NCBI RefSeq assembly: GCF_000374185.1 | Contig: NZ_KB910518.1 | Coordinates: forward strand, 2,365,687-2,429,686 | Length of the DNA: 64,000 nt | Source: Paenibacillus sp. HW567 | GTDB lineage: Bacteria > Bacillota > Bacilli > Paenibacillales > Paenibacillaceae | Direction of reading: 5' to 3' | Shown here: one piece after another, positions 44,812 to 54,192 of the stretch | Layout of the letters: the number at the start of each line of letters is the position of its first letter | Position numbering within the stretch: the stretch's first letter is position 1 | Translations under genes and position numbers: made by a program | The notes under the pieces: generated by a model | The model's database searches: none | The model's input: the letters and a program-made list of their open reading frames with translations, nothing else | What the model was told of the DNA's origin: nothing

Positions 44812-46873
44812 CATCCATAGCGGCGAACTGGCTCCGGAACGGGGCCTTTTTGTCGTCCGCACGCTCGTAATATCCGTTGGGCTGGAGGAAGCTCGATTTG
44901 ACATTGTCACTAAGCGTGATGTCCAGAATCTTGACAATCTGCCTGCGGATTTCCTTGTCCTTCACCGGGCACATCAGCTCAATGCGCCGGGTCAGGTTGC
45001 GTGTCATCCAGTCCGCGCTGGACAAGTAGACCTCGGGATTGCCGCCGTTCTCGAAATAATAGATCCGCGAGTGCTCCAGGAAGCGGTCCACAATGCTGCG
45101 CACAGTGATGCGCTCGCTGAGGCCTTCAATGCCGGGCCGCAGGCAGCAGACTCCGCGGACAATCAGATCAATGGAGACGCCGGCTTGGGCCGCACTGTAC
45201 AGGTAATCAATAACCTCCTGATTGGAGAGCGAGTTCATCTTGGCGATAATCCGGGCCGGCCGGCCTGCAGCCGCATGCTCGGCTTCGCGCGCGATGAGCT
45301 TCTCCAGGGAAAGGCTCATATTGGTTGGCGCCACAATGAAGGAATTCCAGTCATAGCTCGCGGAATAGCCTGTCATCTGGTTGAACAGCTCCGAAGCATC
45401 CAGCCCGATCTCGTTGTTTGCGGTGAACAAGCTGAGGTCGGTGTAGGCCTTGGCGGTGCTGTCATTGTAGTTGCCTGTGCCCACATGCACGTAGCGGCGC
45501 AGATCCGGGCCTTCCTGGCGGACAATCAGCGTAATCTTGGCATGGGTTTTGAGGCCAACCAGACCATAGACCACATGGCACCCGGACTGCTCCAGCTTGC
45601 GGGCCCAGGCGATATTGCGTTCCTCGTCGAACCTTGCCTTCAGCTCGACGACAACGGTGACCTGTTTGCCGGATTCTGCGGCATGGGCCAGTGCGGCAAT
45701 CAGCGGAGAATTGCCGCTGACCCGGTACAGCGTCATCTTGATCGCTCTAACCTGTTCGTCTTCAGAAGCCTGAGTGATGAAGTCGGTCATCGCGTCAAAG
45801 GATTCATAAGGATGATAGACCAGCACATCGCGTTCGCGCAGCACCTCGAAGAAATCCTCGTTCTCATCGAATTCCACCGGATAGAGCGGCTCAATCGGCA
45901 CTTCATGCAGATAGCTGAAGCCCTTGAGGCTGCCGGCGAAGCCGCGCAGAAACCCGAGATCGAGCGGCCCGTCAATTTCAAAGACGGAATCCTCAAGCTC
46001 AAACTCGGCTTGAAGCTGCTCAAGCGCATACGGGTGAATCCCCTTCTGCACCTCCAGACGGGCGGGAACACCGCGCCGGCGTTTACGCAGCTCCTTTTCA
46101 ATCTCCTCCAGCAAATCCTCCGCGCCTTCCTCGTCAATTGTAAGGTCAGAATTGCGCGTTAACCGGAACTCGCTGACCGCTACGGGCTCATAACCGCTGA
46201 ACAACGTTTGAATATGATGGCGGATGACATCTTCAATAAAGACAAATTGCCGTTTCTTGCTGTTGGAGCGGTGGGGGAGAGGGATGCATCTCGGCAGATT
46301 GGAAGGAATCTGCAGAATTGCGAAATAGGGCTCTTCTTCCTGGCTGTTCTTGCGTGTCAGCACAACCGCGAGATAAATGAACAGGCTGTGCACAAGCGGA
46401 AACGGGCGGCTCTGGTCAACAGCCATAGGCGTCAGAACGGGAAAAATAATATCACGGTAATACTGCTCGATCGACATCTCTTGTGCCGGAGTCAGGTCCT
46501 CGTAATTCACGAAGACAATCCCTTCCTTGTGCAGAAGTCTTGAAATATCCCGGAACGTCCGGTACTGGTCGGTGATAATTTTGCTCACCCGCTTGATCAG
46601 ACGCTTGTACAGCCCGGATGGGGTATAGCCGGTGAAATCCTTTTTCGTGTAACCTGCGCGGATCTGATCCTGAATTCCGGCTACGCGGACGCTGATGAAT
46701 TCATCCAGGTTGCTCGACACAATCGCCAGGAACTTGGCCCGCTCCATAAGCGGATTATCGGGGTCCTGCGCCTCCTGCAATACACGGCGGTTGAATTCGA
46801 TCCAGCTTAAATCACGGTTAAGATAAGCGGTAGATGGACTGTTGTAGTTGTTTTTTTTCTCTTCTTCGTTCAC
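44759..46873 (-). CDS. ppk: Polyphosphate kinase 1
   Basis: This roughly 704-residue enzyme polymerises the ATP gamma-phosphate into polyphosphate and can run backward. The N-terminal domain begins YLNRDLSWIEFNRRVLQEA; the two C-terminal phospholipase-D-like domains carry the phospho-His (LVGLKTHAKITLIVRQE), VVELKARFDEERNI and RIYYFENGGNPEVYLSSADWMTRNL. The frame is open to 46921, but GTG 46873 has a strong GGAGGG 9 nt upstream, while the ATG at 46921 has none, so 46873 is preferred. Its last 53 nt overlap ppx in antisense. Confidence 0.93.
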   Translation of the reverse strand: MNEEEKKNNYNSPSTAYLNRDLSWIEFNRRVLQEAQDPDNPLMERAKFLAIVSSNLDEFISVRVAGIQDQIRAGYTKKDFTGYTPSGLYKRLIKRVSKIITDQYRTFRDISRLLHKEGIVFVNYEDLTPAQEMSIEQYYRDIIFPVLTPMAVDQSRPFPLVHSLFIYLAVVLTRKNSQEEEPYFAILQIPSNLPRCIPLPHRSNSKKRQFVFIEDVIRHHIQTLFSGYEPVAVSEFRLTRNSDLTIDEEGAEDLLEEIEKELRKRRRGVPARLEVQKGIHPYALEQLQAEFELEDSVFEIDGPLDLGFLRGFAGSLKGFSYLHEVPIEPLYPVEFDENEDFFEVLRERDVLVYHPYESFDAMTDFITQASEDEQVRAIKMTLYRVSGNSPLIAALAHAAESGKQVTVVVELKARFDEERNIAWARKLEQSGCHVVYGLVGLKTHAKITLIVRQEGPDLRRYVHVGTGNYNDSTAKAYTDLSLFTANNEIGLDASELFNQMTGYSASYDWNSFIVAPTNMSLSLEKLIAREAEHAAAGRPARIIAKMNSLSNQEVIDYLYSAAQAGVSIDLIVRGVCCLRPGIEGLSERITVRSIVDRFLEHSRIYYFENGGNPEVYLSSADWMTRNLTRRIELMCPVKDKEIRRQIVKILDITLSDNVKSSFLQPNGYYERADDKKAPFRSQFAAMDVTRWKGTRALPSPPKHS

Positions 46874-47246
46874 GTTCGCGGACCCTCCAAGTGCTTCAAT
46901 ATCTTTGTCGTATTCTATCATTTTACTATCTGCTACAAGGGGAAATGTTAAATCTGTGTAAAATATTCGCGAAATTATTCCCCATATGCTGAAAAGTACG
47001 GTTTTTTGCCGATTTTATTAAAATTATGTAAAATTACTTCCTTTAATCCTGAGTAAAAGCTCCAAAATTATCAAATTGGTAACAATTACTTGCGCATTGG
47101 TTACAAAATTGTGATATATTCAATCCTGTTAGTTAACAAATATCTGCATTTTGGACGCAAGGCACAACAAGGTACATAAGTCCGGAGTTGCAAAGAAGAG
47201 GGGCAGCACGTCAATCTTGCCCTGCTATTCACGAAGGAGGCATTTT

Positions 47247-47912
47247 ATGAAGATCAAATTTAGAAAGATTACAGCCTTGGCTGCAGCCCTCGGAGTCAGC
47301 GCACTGCTCTACACAGCCCCCGCTCAGGCCGACAGCGTACATATCGCGGGAGAAACTACAACCTATTATACCCTATCTAATCATTATGGCATAAGTGTTG
47401 ATAAACTTATGAACGCCAATCCGAGCATTGCAGCCTCGAATATTTATCCCGGTCTCAGACTCACCGTCCCGGGCATTACAAATGCCAAGATGGTTGCCGC
47501 TGAGCCATCTGCCAAATCCTCTTCAGAGGCTTCTATCTTGAGTGTAGAGCCAAAGTCCAATACGGTTCAAGCATGGGGCAAGGAATTCAACTATGGCAAA
47601 GTAATGCAGGTCAAGGCTACTGCCTATTCCTCAGCCATCAGCGAGAATGGCAGTTGGGGGGCCGTAGATTATTTCGGCAATCCGCTCAAGCTTGGAACTA
47701 TTGCGGTCGATCCAAGTATAATCCCGCTTGGCACTAAAGTGCTCGTAACCGGCTATTCGCATCCGGGTCTGCCTAAGCAGGCATTTCTGGCTACCGCTAT
47801 GGATACAGGCAGCGCAATCAAAGGCAACCGCATTGATATCTTTATTCCCGGCAGCCAAAGTTTTGTATCGGATTTTGGATTTCAATATGTACAGTTGTTT
47901 TTTATCGAATAA
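47247..47912 (+). CDS. Secreted LysM and 3D domain protein
   Basis: The 221-residue protein has a signal peptide (basic MKIKFRK, core to APAQA-DS near 29), a single LysM peptidoglycan-binding repeat (about 35-75, YTLSNHYGISVDKLMNANP, IYPGLRLTVP), a Ser/Ala linker and a C-terminal 3D (double-psi barrel) domain with the three Asp motifs VKATAYSS, TIAVDPSIIPLGTKVLV and AMDTGSAIKGNRIDIFIP. It resembles YocH/YuiC-type cell-wall lytic enzymes. ATG 47247 has AAGGAGG; the frame stays open to 47151. The 325-nt gap upstream (46922-47246) is AT-rich and shows no gene or known riboswitch. Confidence 0.92.
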   Translation: MKIKFRKITALAAALGVSALLYTAPAQADSVHIAGETTTYYTLSNHYGISVDKLMNANPSIAASNIYPGLRLTVPGITNAKMVAAEPSAKSSSEASILSVEPKSNTVQAWGKEFNYGKVMQVKATAYSSAISENGSWGAVDYFGNPLKLGTIAVDPSIIPLGTKVLVTGYSHPGLPKQAFLATAMDTGSAIKGNRIDIFIPGSQSFVSDFGFQYVQLFFIE

Positions 47913-47938
47913 TAGGACCGGGCAAGAGCTACAGATAC

Positions 47939-47987
47939 AAAAGGAAACGAGGAATCCCGCAAGGGCAGGAATCGTTTCCTTTTTTTT
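47939..47987 (+). terminator. Terminator after the LysM-3D gene
   Basis: AAAAGGAAACGA pairs with TCGTTTCCTTTT across a 21-nt loop and ends in a T-run; it may also serve the minus-strand deacetylase gene. Confidence 0.88.
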
Positions 47988-47999
47988 GATAACAACGGT

Positions 48000-48887
48000 C
48001 TACTTTTCTTTTTTCACCTGAAGCATCTGGGGGACGGTTACGAAGGTGTAGCCCCTATTGCGCATGATGCTGATCACCTCCGGCAGCGCCTGAATGGTTC
48101 CGCGCAGATTGCTGCCCCGGCCGCCGCCGCCGTGCTGGAGAATGATCGCCCCTTTGCCCGCATGGGATACGATATTGTTTCTGACCTGGGACTTTGAGAG
48201 CCCTCTCCAGTCAAGGGAATCCACATTCCAGTTCACCAGCTTGTAGCCGTGGGCCTTCGCCCATTGTAGCTGCTGCTCATTGATGTCGCCATAGGGAGGC
48301 CGGATAAGCCGCGGTTTATAGCCTGCCAGAGCATCAATAATATTTTCCGTACGGATAATTTGCGACCGGAATTCATTTACGCTGATCTTTCCGAACTGAG
48401 GGTGGTTGTAGGAATGGTTGCCCACCGCATGACCTTCCTGGATGATCCGCTTCACGAGATCAGGATGTTTCGCCGCACGGCTGCCGACTATGAAAAAGGT
48501 GGCTTTTACATGATGCTTGCGCAGAACGTTCAGCACCTGGGGGGTGAACCTCGGATCAGGCACATCATCGAATGTAAGCGCAATATGTTTGCGGCGCGGC
48601 CCCTGGGTTTTGATCGTTTCAGGGTATTTGCGGATCAGTTGGCTGAGGGTCAAGCCTTTGACCCGCTCCCGTTTATGTGATTGCGCCGACGCAGAAGAGG
48701 AGCCTGCCGGGAGAACCTGATCCTCCCCGGACTTTCCATTGGTGGCATTGATGTTGCTTAGCTGAGGGATTGGGTTCGAATCCGCCGGAATCGCGGCAGC
48801 CAGCTCCGCTTCAGAGGCCGGACTGAGCAGGAATAATAACACAATTGCCAGAATGGGCAGTTTTCGGCTTAGCTTCAGACCATTCAC
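48000..48887 (-). CDS. Exported polysaccharide deacetylase (PdaA/NodB-like)
   Basis: The 295-residue protein has an N-terminal signal or anchor (LPILAIVLLFLLSPASEA, about 10-28), a Ser/Asn-rich linker, and a NodB homology domain (about 95-290): motif 1 LTFDDVPDP with the catalytic/metal Asp pair, motif 2 HSYNHP, motif 3 RPPYGDINE, motif 4 VNWNVDSLDWRG and motif 5 IILQHGGGG. It should remove N-acetyl groups from peptidoglycan or another polysaccharide. ATG 48887 has GGAGG upstream at slightly long spacing (about 12 nt). Confidence 0.92.
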   Translation of the reverse strand: MNGLKLSRKLPILAIVLLFLLSPASEAELAAAIPADSNPIPQLSNINATNGKSGEDQVLPAGSSSASAQSHKRERVKGLTLSQLIRKYPETIKTQGPRRKHIALTFDDVPDPRFTPQVLNVLRKHHVKATFFIVGSRAAKHPDLVKRIIQEGHAVGNHSYNHPQFGKISVNEFRSQIIRTENIIDALAGYKPRLIRPPYGDINEQQLQWAKAHGYKLVNWNVDSLDWRGLSKSQVRNNIVSHAGKGAIILQHGGGGRGSNLRGTIQALPEVISIMRNRGYTFVTVPQMLQVKKEK

Positions 48888-49084
48888 AAGCAGCGCCTCC
48901 TTTTTTGTGATCCTGCAATCCGTTATTGTCTTATCTTGTTATCTCCAATAAAAGCCGGATTTATGCTGTAATTCCAAGAGCTCTGATTAAGATTTATCGA
49001 GGCGGAAAATACGTGTATACTAAAATGAAACGGGAGATTGTCCCCGGCCACAATTCGCTAATCACGGGAAGGAAGGAACGTTCA

Positions 49085-50125
49085 ATGCCGGATTTATTTG
49101 CACCCTATGAATTAAAGGGCCTAACCTTAAAAAATCGTGTAGTTATGCCCCCAATGTGCCAATATGCTGTAGAAAAGCAGGATGGCATGCCAAATGATTG
49201 GCATTTCGTGCATTATGTCAGCCGCGCCGTCGGAGGCACAGGCTTCATTATTGTTGAAATGACAGGTATCCATCCCGATGGACGGATTACGAACAAGGAT
49301 ACCGGGATCTGGGGAGACCACCAGATTGAAGCCTACCGCAAGCTCACAGAAGCCGTTCATGCCGGGGGAGCCAAAATCGGAATTCAACTGGGCCATGCCG
49401 GAAGGAAAGCTCTGGATGCGGAGCCTCCGGTGGCTCCCTCGGCAATCCCGTTTGATGCCCAGTCCAAAACTCCGCGGGCGCTCAGCAAGCCTGAGATCGC
49501 TGAACTGATCGAGGCTTACCGTGAAGGCGCCCGCCGTGCGGTTGAAGCCGGCTTTGATACAGTGGAGATTCATGGAGCGCATGGCTACCTGATTCACCAG
49601 TTTCACTCGCCGCTGACCAATGTCAGAGAGGATGAATATGGCAGTGACCCGGTATTGTTCGGAGAACAGGTTGTGCAAGCCGTTAGGGATGTACTGCCGG
49701 CTGAAATGCCGCTGCTGATGAGAGTCTCCGCTAAGGAATATGTAGAAGGGGGCTATGATGAGGACTATGCACTGGATGTTTGCCGCCGCTATAAGGCTGC
49801 CGGAGTGGATATGTTCCATGTATCGTCAGGCGGTGAGGGTCCTATTGGCTCGAACGGCGGTCCCAACGCTGGTCCTGCTTATCAGGTCGATCTCGCTGAG
49901 CACATCCGCAGCGGCCTGCAAATTCCGGTAATTGCTGTAGGACGTCTTGAATCCTATGAGGACGCACAGTCTATTGTCTCCGAGGAGAGGGCAGAGCTGG
50001 TGGCGGTAGGCAGAGGAATGCTCAGTGATCCTTACTGGGCGCTGCATGCGGAGGAAGCGCTTGGCGGTGTGGAGAAGTCGAGCGTGCCTGCAGCGTACGA
50101 ACGCGGAGTTTGGAAAAGAAAATGA
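49085..50125 (+). CDS. namA: NADPH dehydrogenase of the Old Yellow Enzyme family
   Basis: The 346-residue FMN enzyme reduces activated C=C bonds with NADPH. It has the N-terminal FAPYELKGLTLKNRVVMPPMCQYA (with the Cys that tunes FMN), GQLGHAGRKA, the catalytic HGAHGYLIHQFHSPLTNVREDEYG and the C-terminal VGRGMLSDPYW. B. subtilis YqjM (NamA) has 338 residues, in line with this length. ATG 49085 has GGAAGGAAGGAACG upstream; the open frame to 48926 is not used. It precedes pyrK by 85 nt. Confidence 0.93.
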   Translation: MPDLFAPYELKGLTLKNRVVMPPMCQYAVEKQDGMPNDWHFVHYVSRAVGGTGFIIVEMTGIHPDGRITNKDTGIWGDHQIEAYRKLTEAVHAGGAKIGIQLGHAGRKALDAEPPVAPSAIPFDAQSKTPRALSKPEIAELIEAYREGARRAVEAGFDTVEIHGAHGYLIHQFHSPLTNVREDEYGSDPVLFGEQVVQAVRDVLPAEMPLLMRVSAKEYVEGGYDEDYALDVCRRYKAAGVDMFHVSSGGEGPIGSNGGPNAGPAYQVDLAEHIRSGLQIPVIAVGRLESYEDAQSIVSEERAELVAVGRGMLSDPYWALHAEEALGGVEKSSVPAAYERGVWKRK

Positions 50126-50210
50126 ACCCTGAGAATGTGAACTAAGTCACAGATTTTAAGCCCCTTCTAAGGCATGGTTAATAAGATAAAATTTGAAGGA
50201 GCTTGATAAC

Positions 50211-50915
50211 GTGGCGACGGTGATTAGTAACGAGCGGCTGACAGATGGAGTGTATCACCTTCGGGTTGAAGGGAATTACGGCGGTACAATGGGGCAATTC
50301 TACATGCTGCGGGCATGGGGAGCCTATCCATTGCTGTCCAGACCGCTTAGCATACATCAAGTAAATGACAATGGTGTCGAATTTCTTTATCATGTGGTAG
50401 GTGAAGGCACGAAGATTCTGGCAGAGCTTGAGCCTGGGGCCGCGCTTGAACTTGAAGGTCCGTTCGGTAACGGATTTCCTGCTGTGGAAGGAAAGGTAGC
50501 CTTAATAGGTGGAGGGATCGGAATTGCTCCGCTGTATTACTCTGCGCAGGAGCTTCCGCAAAGCGACATTTACCTGGGCTTCAGCCGTGAACCCTTCCGT
50601 GTGGAGGCATTCCGTCCTCTGGCTGCCGAATTGACGGTGAACGTCGGCGGTCTGGTGCTGGACAGTGTCGACTTCACCAGCTACGATCATATTTTCGTCT
50701 GCGGTCCGCAGCCGATGCTGAAAGCCGCACAGCAAAAAAGCATCGCCGCTGAAGCTGCCGGCAAGAGACCTAATGTGTACTTGTCGCTTGAGAACCGCAT
50801 GGCATGCGGAATCGGCGCTTGTCTCGTCTGCAGCGTTTCCTGTCGTGACGGACAGCGCAAGGCTTGTGCCGACGGTCCGGTATTCCTGGCGGAAGAGGTG
50901 GTCTTCCATGATTAA
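50211..50915 (+). CDS. pyrK: Dihydroorotate dehydrogenase electron transfer subunit
   Basis: The 234-residue FAD/[2Fe-2S] subunit carries electrons from PyrD to NAD+. It shows the FAD-binding [17 protein letters not shown], the NAD region [13 protein letters not shown] and [11 protein letters not shown], and four Fe-S Cys in [13 protein letters not shown] and KACADGPVF. The GTG start at 50211 follows AAGGAG by 9 nt; the TTG at 50193 overlaps that site and is rejected. pyrD overlaps its last 8 nt, so the pair is translationally coupled. Confidence 0.93.
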   Translation: MATVISNERLTDGVYHLRVEGNYGGTMGQFYMLRAWGAYPLLSRPLSIHQVNDNGVEFLYHVVGEGTKILAELEPGAALELEGPFGNGFPAVEGKVALIGGGIGIAPLYYSAQELPQSDIYLGFSREPFRVEAFRPLAAELTVNVGGLVLDSVDFTSYDHIFVCGPQPMLKAAQQKSIAAEAAGKRPNVYLSLENRMACGIGACLVCSVSCRDGQRKACADGPVFLAEEVVFHD

Positions 50916-51840
50916 TATGACAGCAAATATTGCAGGTGTTCATTTTAAGAACCCGGTTGTTATGGCTTCAGGTACCTTTGGCTTCGGCCGGGAATATGGC
51001 AAGCTGTATGATGTGTCGCTCCTGGGGGGCATCTCCGGCAAAGGGCTTACGCTCAACGCCAAAGCGGGAAATCCCGGAATTCGCGTATATGAGACGGCGT
51101 CCGGCATGCTGAACAGCGTGGGCCTTGAGAATCCGGGGGTGGAAGCATTTCTGGCCAAGGAGCTTCCTTACTGGGAGACTCTGGATACCGCGCGTATTGT
51201 AAATCTTGGCGGCAACACGCTGCCGGATTATGTGCTTGGCGCCGAGCTGATCCAGCGTGATGCCGATGCCCGCAGCGCTGCCGGCAAGCCTGCTGTAGAT
51301 ATGATTGAACTGAACATTTCCTGCCCCAATGTCAAAGAAGGCGGTATCGCCTTTGGAGTCAAGACTCCGGCAGCGCAGGAGGTTGTACGTGCGGTAAGAG
51401 CTGCTACCCGGCTGCCGCTGGCTGTGAAGCTGTCCCCGAACGCCGAAGACATCGCTGAAATGGCCGAGATGTGCCAGGAGGAGGGGGCAGATGCCGTCTC
51501 ACTGATCAATACGATCTCCGGGATGAAGATAGATGTCCGCCGCCGCCGCAGTGTGTTCAATAACTTATATGCCGGATTGTCCGGTCCTGCGATCAAGCCG
51601 GTAGCGCTGCGTATGGTGCATCAGGTGGCGAAGCGGGTATCCATTCCGGTCATCGGCATGGGCGGAATCACTTCAGCTACAGATATCATTGAATTCATCA
51701 TGGCCGGGGCAACGGTCATTCAGGTGGGAACCTATAACTTCATGAATCTGCGGGCAGGCAGTACGCTTGTCGATGAATTGCAGCAATTCATGATTGAGGA
51801 GAATATTTCATCGCTGGACGAAATCCGCGGCATCATATAA
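50908..51840 (+). CDS. pyrD: Dihydroorotate dehydrogenase, class 1B catalytic subunit
   Basis: The 310-residue FMN subunit oxidises dihydroorotate to orotate in pyrimidine synthesis. It contains the N-terminal [28 protein letters not shown], the active-site Cys in [13 protein letters not shown] (class 1 uses Cys) and the FMN phosphate region [27 protein letters not shown]. With PyrK it makes the NAD-dependent 1B enzyme. ATG 50908 lies inside the pyrK end. Only pyrK and pyrD of the pathway are in this window. Confidence 0.94.
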   Translation: MINMTANIAGVHFKNPVVMASGTFGFGREYGKLYDVSLLGGISGKGLTLNAKAGNPGIRVYETASGMLNSVGLENPGVEAFLAKELPYWETLDTARIVNLGGNTLPDYVLGAELIQRDADARSAAGKPAVDMIELNISCPNVKEGGIAFGVKTPAAQEVVRAVRAATRLPLAVKLSPNAEDIAEMAEMCQEEGADAVSLINTISGMKIDVRRRRSVFNNLYAGLSGPAIKPVALRMVHQVAKRVSIPVIGMGGITSATDIIEFIMAGATVIQVGTYNFMNLRAGSTLVDELQQFMIEENISSLDEIRGII

Positions 51841-51918
51841 GATAATCCAATTAATTCCTCCACCTTAAGATGTCTTTATCTATCCAAGGTTCATATCATG
51901 GGAAAGGGGAGATTCTGC

Positions 51919-52251
51919 ATGACTGCACCAGCGTTTCATCCGGACGATATTGAGCTGACTGCTGTGGAGGTTGGCCGTGATCTGCTGCTGCTCATTACCG
52001 GAGGCGTCCGCCATATTGGCGCTGCCAGCACGGCTTATCTAGAAGATGGCGTAGCCAAGGTATCCACTTCGGCAGTCCCCCATCACAAGGAGCACACGAT
52101 CAGCGAATCCGCTGCGCTCAAAGCGGCTGCTGTACTGAACAGAACAGTTACGGTAGTGATGGGCATTCACTATGACAATTTGAGCAAAGAGGGCATAGCG
52201 CAGGTTGTGGAAACCGTGAACCGCAAAATAGATCAATATTTATCTTGGTAA
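51919..52251 (+). CDS. Small LpdD-like domain protein
   Basis: The 110-residue cytoplasmic protein resembles the LpdD-like (prenylated-flavin chaperone) domain: ITGGVRHIGAASTAYLEDG, AVPHHKEHTISESAALKAAAVLN and VVMGIHYDNLSKEGIA. I identify the family from the pattern ggxxHIGAv...pgHkE...GiHvDn and hold this as probable. The biochemical role is unknown here. No UbiX/UbiD pair lies nearby, so a link to prenylated FMN is not shown. ATG 51919 has AAGGGGAG upstream. It stands alone between pyrD and pspA. Confidence 0.7.
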   Translation: MTAPAFHPDDIELTAVEVGRDLLLLITGGVRHIGAASTAYLEDGVAKVSTSAVPHHKEHTISESAALKAAAVLNRTVTVVMGIHYDNLSKEGIAQVVETVNRKIDQYLSW

Positions 52252-52327
52252 AATTTGAAACGTTAATGAATCTTCCTGCGTAATAGATAACAAATAAGCA
52301 TTTAACTTAATTTTGGAGGAATGAACC

Positions 52328-52996
52328 ATGTCTATATTTAAAAGATTGCGTGATCTGACGATGTCCAATGTGAATGCGATTATTGATAAAGCGGAAGATC
52401 CTGTGAAAATGACGGATCAATACATCCGGGATATGACCGAGGATCTGGAGGATGCCGAGAAAGCGGTAGCCGCCCAGATCGCCATCGAGAAGAAATTCAA
52501 GCAGCTCTATGAAGAGCAGGAAGCGCTGGTGAACAAACGCAACCAGCAGGCGCACACCGCTGCCCAAGCCGGCAATGTGGATCTGGCCCGCCGCGCACTG
52601 GAAGAGAAGAAGGCCGCTGAAGCCAAGCTTGCAGAATACAAGGTCAGCTTCGATCAGAATAAGGCATCGGCAGACAACCTGCGCGACAAGCTTGAAGAAA
52701 TGCGCAAACAGCTTACAGAAATGAAGAATAAACGCGAAACGTTGGTTGCGCGCTATAATGCGGCCAAGGCGCAAACGGAAATCAACAAAGCGATGAGCGG
52801 ATTCAGCTCCGATTCGGCTTCTGCGGGTCTCAAGCGGATGGAAGAGAAGATGCTGCAGGCTGAAGCTCAGGCTGAAGCCAGCAACGAGATGAGCTCCGGC
52901 AACAGATCGCTGGATGACGAATTCGAGAAGCTGGGCAAGGATCAGGCTGTGGAAGATGAGCTGGCCGCGCTGATGAAGCAATACGACAAACAATGA
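52328..52996 (+). CDS. pspA: PspA/IM30 family membrane-stress protein
   Basis: The 222-residue protein is almost entirely helical, with an N-terminal amphipathic region (MSIFKRLRDLTMSNVNAIIDKAEDPVKM) and long coiled coils (about 25-190) as in PspA/LiaH/Vipp1. PspA proteins coat damaged membranes and preserve the proton gradient. AGGAATGAACC (about 52317-52327) precedes the ATG. It is the first gene of a probable operon with DUF350 and DUF4178 proteins, the usual Bacillales partners. An internal terminator-like hairpin may lower downstream expression. Confidence 0.93.
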   Translation: MSIFKRLRDLTMSNVNAIIDKAEDPVKMTDQYIRDMTEDLEDAEKAVAAQIAIEKKFKQLYEEQEALVNKRNQQAHTAAQAGNVDLARRALEEKKAAEAKLAEYKVSFDQNKASADNLRDKLEEMRKQLTEMKNKRETLVARYNAAKAQTEINKAMSGFSSDSASAGLKRMEEKMLQAEAQAEASNEMSSGNRSLDDEFEKLGKDQAVEDELAALMKQYDKQ

Positions 52997-53034
52997 CATA
53001 CCCGGCATAAGCCGGAAGCAAAGCTGATGTTCAC

Positions 53035-53075
53035 AGGCGAAGGAGAGAAAGAGCGGTTTCTCCTTCGCCTTCTCT
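53035..53075 (+). terminator. Terminator-like hairpin between pspA and DUF350 genes
   Basis: AGGCGAAGGAGA and TCTCCTTCGCCT form a perfect 12-bp stem with a 12-nt loop, followed by TCTCT. Partial termination would set a higher pspA level. Confidence 0.7.
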
Positions 53076-53122
53076 ATGCTGCCCGGGGAGGGCAGGCAAA
53101 CTGACAATCGGGGGCTAAAGCA

Positions 53123-53536
53123 ATGGATTTCCATACTCTGGCGTCAATGGTGGTATGGACGGTGTGCGGCGCAGTACTGCTGTGTGTGCTGATGTTCGTG
53201 GATTCGCTGTTTACCCGTTACAACGATGTAGAGGAGCTCAAGGCAGGCAATATGGCGGTTACTACCAGATTCGTGCTGAAGCTTTTGGCACAAGGCTGCA
53301 TCTTATCGTCCTCCATTGCCGCTTCGAACAGTTTGGGAGATGCAATTGTAATCTCCATAGTCTCCTTTATTCTTTTATTCTCTCTGGAAAAAACAGTCGA
53401 AATGCTGCTGAGCCGCTGGGGCAAGCTCGATCTTGACTATGGCACCCAATTGGGCAAAATAGGCTATGGGCTGCTGGCAGGCTCGCTGCATTTGACCGGG
53501 GCCTTGATTATAGCGGCATTTATACTAAACCTGTAA
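53123..53536 (+). CDS. DUF350 family membrane protein
   Basis: The 137-residue protein has four hydrophobic helices (about 8-27, 47-66, 72-91 and 112-136). DUF350 family features are visible: the charged loop YNDVEELKAGNMAVTTRFVLK after TM1 and the C-terminal repeat-like half (LDYGTQLGKIGYGLLAGSLHLTGALIIAAF). DUF350 proteins are commonly linked to PspA, but their biochemical role is not established. GGGGGCTAAAGC precedes the ATG. The next gene follows after 15 nt. Confidence 0.83.
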   Translation: MDFHTLASMVVWTVCGAVLLCVLMFVDSLFTRYNDVEELKAGNMAVTTRFVLKLLAQGCILSSSIAASNSLGDAIVISIVSFILLFSLEKTVEMLLSRWGKLDLDYGTQLGKIGYGLLAGSLHLTGALIIAAFILNL

Positions 53537-53551
53537 AAGGAATGATGGAGT

Positions 53552-54058
53552 TTGAGTATATGGAAGCGTATTGGTAATCTATTCTCGAAGCCGGAGGCTC
53601 CGCCCGCACCGAAAAGCATGCTGAACCTGTCTCCGGGTGACATCTGCGAGATCTCGCTGGTTACCTACGAGGTAACGGGCCGGACCCAGACCAGTGGCCG
53701 CAATGCCGTGGTGTTGACCTTGCGTGACGGCAGCCGTATTGCCTATCTGCATATTGAGGAGCGGGAGCAACTGCAATACGGGCTGTACCAGCCGATTGAC
53801 GGGCGATTGGATAATCCCGCTGAGGTCCCGGCAACTCTGGAACTGGATGATTACACCTACTATTTGGAGGAAGAATACGAGGGATACTCCGAAGTGAAGG
53901 GTCAGACTCCTTATATGAACGGCGGACAGCAGCATGTCTGGCAGTACCAGTCCGATGATTCCCGGCTGCTGCGCGTGGAGTGGCAGAACGGCCGCTTTAT
54001 GCTGTACGAAGGTGAAAAAGTCATCCCGGGTGATGTAAGGGTGATCCGGGCGAATTAA
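53552..54058 (+). CDS. DUF4178 domain protein
   Basis: This 168-residue soluble beta-rich protein fits DUF4178: LSPGDICEISLVTYEVTGRT, a WxYxSxD-like end (WQYQSDDSRLLRVEWQNG) and VIPGDVRVI. It commonly accompanies PspA and DUF350, so a role in membrane-stress or lipid-associated protection is inferred by association only. The start is TTG 53552, with AAGGA about 10 nt upstream. It is the last gene of the operon and a terminator follows. Confidence 0.8.
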   Translation: MSIWKRIGNLFSKPEAPPAPKSMLNLSPGDICEISLVTYEVTGRTQTSGRNAVVLTLRDGSRIAYLHIEEREQLQYGLYQPIDGRLDNPAEVPATLELDDYTYYLEEEYEGYSEVKGQTPYMNGGQQHVWQYQSDDSRLLRVEWQNGRFMLYEGEKVIPGDVRVIRAN

Positions 54059-54072
54059 GAGGGTTACTTACC

Positions 54073-54122
54073 GAAACGGCTGTATGGTCCATGTAGAGGA
54101 CGAATCGGCCGTTTCTTTTTTA
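54073..54122 (+). terminator. Terminator of the pspA-DUF350-DUF4178 operon
   Basis: GAAACGGC (54073-54080) pairs with GCCGTTTC (54108-54115), followed by TTTTTTATT. Confidence 0.85.
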
Positions 54123-54192
54123 TTGTATGAATTGAGAACGTGTGTTCCTTGTGCTAAGATGAGAACATAATGGCAGAAGGGAGTGAAATAGA

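Noticed and set aside
46922..47246. Possible c-di-AMP riboswitch or WalR sites ahead of the LysM-3D gene
   Set aside because: Scattered TGTAA/TTACA half-sites do not form the required tandem spacing, and the riboswitch consensus was not found.
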